Below are positions 6,065-7,711 of a stretch of DNA of 7,711 nt, piece by piece. Position numbers and translations under genes: made by a program. How positions within the stretch are numbered: position 1 is the first letter of the stretch; every line of letters starts with the position of its first letter. The DNA is from Nitrososphaeria archaeon (GTDB lineage: Archaea; Thermoproteota; Nitrososphaeria; Conexivisphaerales; UBA164), in the NCBI GenBank assembly GCA_029775955.1, contig JARVJW010000153.1, positions 1 through 7,711 on the forward strand, read 5' to 3'. Below the pieces are notes generated by a model, which was not told where the DNA came from, did not search any database, and saw only the letters and a program-made list of their open reading frames with translations.

Positions 6065-7513
6065 ATGCCATACGATTTAATTGAAGGAAAGGTTGTGCCT
6101 CGGCAAGCTAAACCAGAATATGTTTTAAAAAAAATAAGGGAAGAATGCAGGTACGTAGACATGCAGTTTGTAGACGTCAGGGGAAGGATGCAACACTTTA
6201 CAGTTTCATCGCATATGTTTGAGGGTGACTCCTTTAAAACAGGTTTCCCAAAGGTTGATGGTTCGAGCATAAAGGGGTTCTCTAACATCCAAGAGTCAGA
6301 CCTCATTTTTGTACCTGACCCGATAACTTATGCCACAATTCCCTGGAGGCAAGGAATATCTAGGATGATCGGTAAAATTTACCGGAAGACAGCAAGTGAA
6401 AGGCTGCCCAGTGATACGCGAGGGATTGCTGAAAGCATTCAGGATCACCTTGCAAGCATGGGAATGACGGCTGTATTTGGGCCAGAGCTTGAATTCTTTG
6501 TATTTGATGAAGCTAGATGGGATGTTGAAAGCGGAAATCACCAAATGTACATGGTGTCCTCAAACGAAGCACCATACGGTGATAATCCATATAGGCTTAG
6601 GGAAAAGGAGGGCTATTACCCAGTGCCTCCAATGGATTCCCTGATGGATTACAGAACCCAGGTTTCTGATATGCTGTTTGGGTTTGGTGTCCTGCCGGAG
6701 GTTCATCACCATGAAGTTGCTGCATCAGGTCAAATTGAAATTAACTTCTATATGGATACCCTTGTAGGTGCAGCTGATTCCATAGTTACTGTAAAGAATG
6801 TGGCTAGGGAAATAGCAAAATCAACTGGAAAATATGCCACATTTATGCCAAAGCCGATTTTTGGCGACAATGGCAGTGGCATGCACGTTCATGTAAGCCT
6901 CTGGGACGGAAATGGCTATGACTTAAAGAAGAACAGGTTTTATGATTCCTCAGATATTTATGCTGAAATGAGCCAGGAGGGCAGGTACTTTGCAGGTGGC
7001 CTTCTGGAGCACAGCAGGAGCCTTGCAGCACTTGTAGCTCCAACCACCAATAGCTATAGAAGACTTGTTCCTGGGTATGAGGCACCAACTTTTATAGCTT
7101 GGAGCAGGGGAAACAGAAGCGCAAATGTCAGAATACCTGTCTACAGGTCAGGGAAGGAAAAAGAGAAGCGCATTGAATTTAGAACGCCTGACCCGAGCTG
7201 TAATCCTTACGTTGCACTTTCAGCGATTGTTCTAGCAGGACTTGATGGAATAAGGGAGAAAATTGACCCTGGGAACCCGGTTGATAGGAACCTATATGAA
7301 CTTTCTGAGAAAGAACTGAAGGAGCTTGGGGTCAAGAAGCTGCCTGAAAGTTTAAAGGATGCAGTAGAAGAGCTAAAATCTGATAACGAATACCTCAAAC
7401 CCTTCTTCAGCGTAGAAACCTTGAACGCAATAGAGGAGATAGAACTCAATGAGTTTAACTTGGTAAATGCCAGGCCTAACCCATATGAATTTATGCTTTA
7501 CTTTGATGCATAA
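6065..7513 (+). CDS. glnA: Glutamine synthetase, class I
   Basis: Makes glutamine from glutamate, ammonia and ATP as a cytosolic dodecamer; the main entry of ammonia into organic nitrogen. The preferred start ATG 6065 gives 482 residues; ATG 6056 would add MFS. Numbering from 6056: VDGSSIKGF (67-75), metal-binding GPELEFFVFD (142-151), HHHEVAASGQIEINF (217-231), the ATP-site signature KPIFGDNGSGMHVHVSLW (266-283), the substrate loop NSYRRLVPGYEAP (332-344), SANVRIP (355-361) and EFRTPDPSCNPY (374-385), ending with the typical NPYEFMLYFD. All expected catalytic blocks are present and the length is normal. The region where some bacterial enzymes carry the adenylylated Tyr reads DRNLYELSEKELKELG (410-425), closer to the archaeal/alpha-type form, so feedback or protein-based control is more likely than adenylylation. 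No PII or amt gene is adjacent. Confidence 0.97.
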   Translation: MPYDLIEGKVVPRQAKPEYVLKKIREECRYVDMQFVDVRGRMQHFTVSSHMFEGDSFKTGFPKVDGSSIKGFSNIQESDLIFVPDPITYATIPWRQGISRMIGKIYRKTASERLPSDTRGIAESIQDHLASMGMTAVFGPELEFFVFDEARWDVESGNHQMYMVSSNEAPYGDNPYRLREKEGYYPVPPMDSLMDYRTQVSDMLFGFGVLPEVHHHEVAASGQIEINFYMDTLVGAADSIVTVKNVAREIAKSTGKYATFMPKPIFGDNGSGMHVHVSLWDGNGYDLKKNRFYDSSDIYAEMSQEGRYFAGGLLEHSRSLAALVAPTTNSYRRLVPGYEAPTFIAWSRGNRSANVRIPVYRSGKEKEKRIEFRTPDPSCNPYVALSAIVLAGLDGIREKIDPGNPVDRNLYELSEKELKELGVKKLPESLKDAVEELKSDNEYLKPFFSVETLNAIEEIELNEFNLVNARPNPYEFMLYFDA

Positions 7514-7526
7514 ACTTTTCAACGCC

Positions 7527-7709
7527 TTACAACTGAAGCGCATGAGCTCCCTTACGGCTTAGTAATGATGAGGCACTAATTTTGGAAATAATTTCTGCAA
7601 TTCCATCTGCTTCAAGTTCCTCCTATTTGGCTTCCTCCCCCATTAATTGCATTAGCTGTTCTTATAAGCACTTCCTAAATTCCAAGTTTAACTCAGCGAG
7701 CGGGAAGTC
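7527..7709 (-). pseudogene. Possible decayed 3' end of an unidentified gene
   Basis: Between glnA and the window edge (about 200 bp) there is no intact gene. One minus-strand frame reads 61 codons with protein-like, Glu/Leu/Lys-rich helical content (for example EQLMQLMGEEAK, then EELEADGIAEIISKIS). It is broken by in-frame TAA (7664-7662) and TAG (7625-7623) and ends at TAA 7529-7527, converging on glnA 13 bp from its stop. No start codon follows the TAG in this frame, so the last segment cannot be a separate small gene. It could be the tail of a disabled gene entering from beyond the window, or simply noncoding DNA. I do not recognise the family. Confidence 0.3.
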
Positions 7710-7711
7710 CC

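Noticed and set aside
7533..7571. C/D box RNA suggested by ATGATGA (7565-7571) and a CTGA (7533-7536)
   Set aside because: The CTGA precedes the C-like box, no D box follows it at a suitable distance, and there are no flanking complementary ends.
7623..7625. Pyrrolysine-type readthrough of the TAG in the right-edge minus-strand frame
   Set aside because: The same frame also has an in-frame TAA (7664-7662), which pyrrolysine decoding would not explain; gene decay or noncoding DNA is simpler.
7582..7711. Plus-strand open frame from TTG 7582 to the window edge
   Set aside because: It is Ser-rich (runs such as SASSSS), has no ribosome binding site or TATA box at a suitable distance, and looks like an antisense shadow.

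Overview
The window is archaeal. It carries an XPB-type DNA helicase with its Bax1 nuclease partner, a 20S proteasome beta-type subunit, an archaeal-style class I glutamine synthetase, and TATA-box promoters placed about 25-28 nt upstream of start codons, which fits leaderless mRNAs. Moderate GC with frequent AGG/ATA codons and leaderless promoters would suit a thermoacidophile (Thermoplasmata-like or crenarchaeal). The lineage is my inference and cannot be fixed from this sequence alone.

Layout. At the left edge (1-60, minus) is the first 20 codons of a gene running out of the window. A noncoding gap of about 190 bp follows. A two-gene DNA-repair operon covers 252-2995: xpb, whose better start is ATG 252 with a strong Shine-Dalgarno, overlaps bax1 by 4 bp through a TTGA junction. 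A metal-homeostasis pair covers 3034-4424: a DtxR/MntR-like winged-helix regulator and an overlapping multi-pass transporter with a NicO/NiCoT-like HGITPDEH motif. Converging on it from the minus strand is a proteasome beta-type subunit (4434-5030). A 163-bp divergent promoter region (5031-5193) contains a perfect 17-bp palindrome plus an extra half-site. It separates psmB from an uncharacterised protein (5194-5991) with four CxxC motifs and a possible restriction-endonuclease-like C-terminal domain. Glutamine synthetase (about 6065-7513) follows with its own promoter. The last 200 bp has no intact gene; one minus-strand frame reads like the decayed end of a gene.

How the parts fit. XPB and Bax1 form a known helicase-nuclease pair that opens and cuts damaged DNA. 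The regulator and transporter look like a self-contained divalent-metal module, probably controlled at a TATA box that is itself a perfect palindrome. The most notable points are three. The proteasome subunit has Ala where the catalytic Thr1 should be, although the supporting residues Glu17, Lys33, Ser129, Asp166 and Ser169 are all present. The shared psmB/zinc-ribbon promoter region has operator-like repeats. The zinc-ribbon protein's function is unknown. No CRISPR array, tRNA, rRNA or intact insertion sequence was found.
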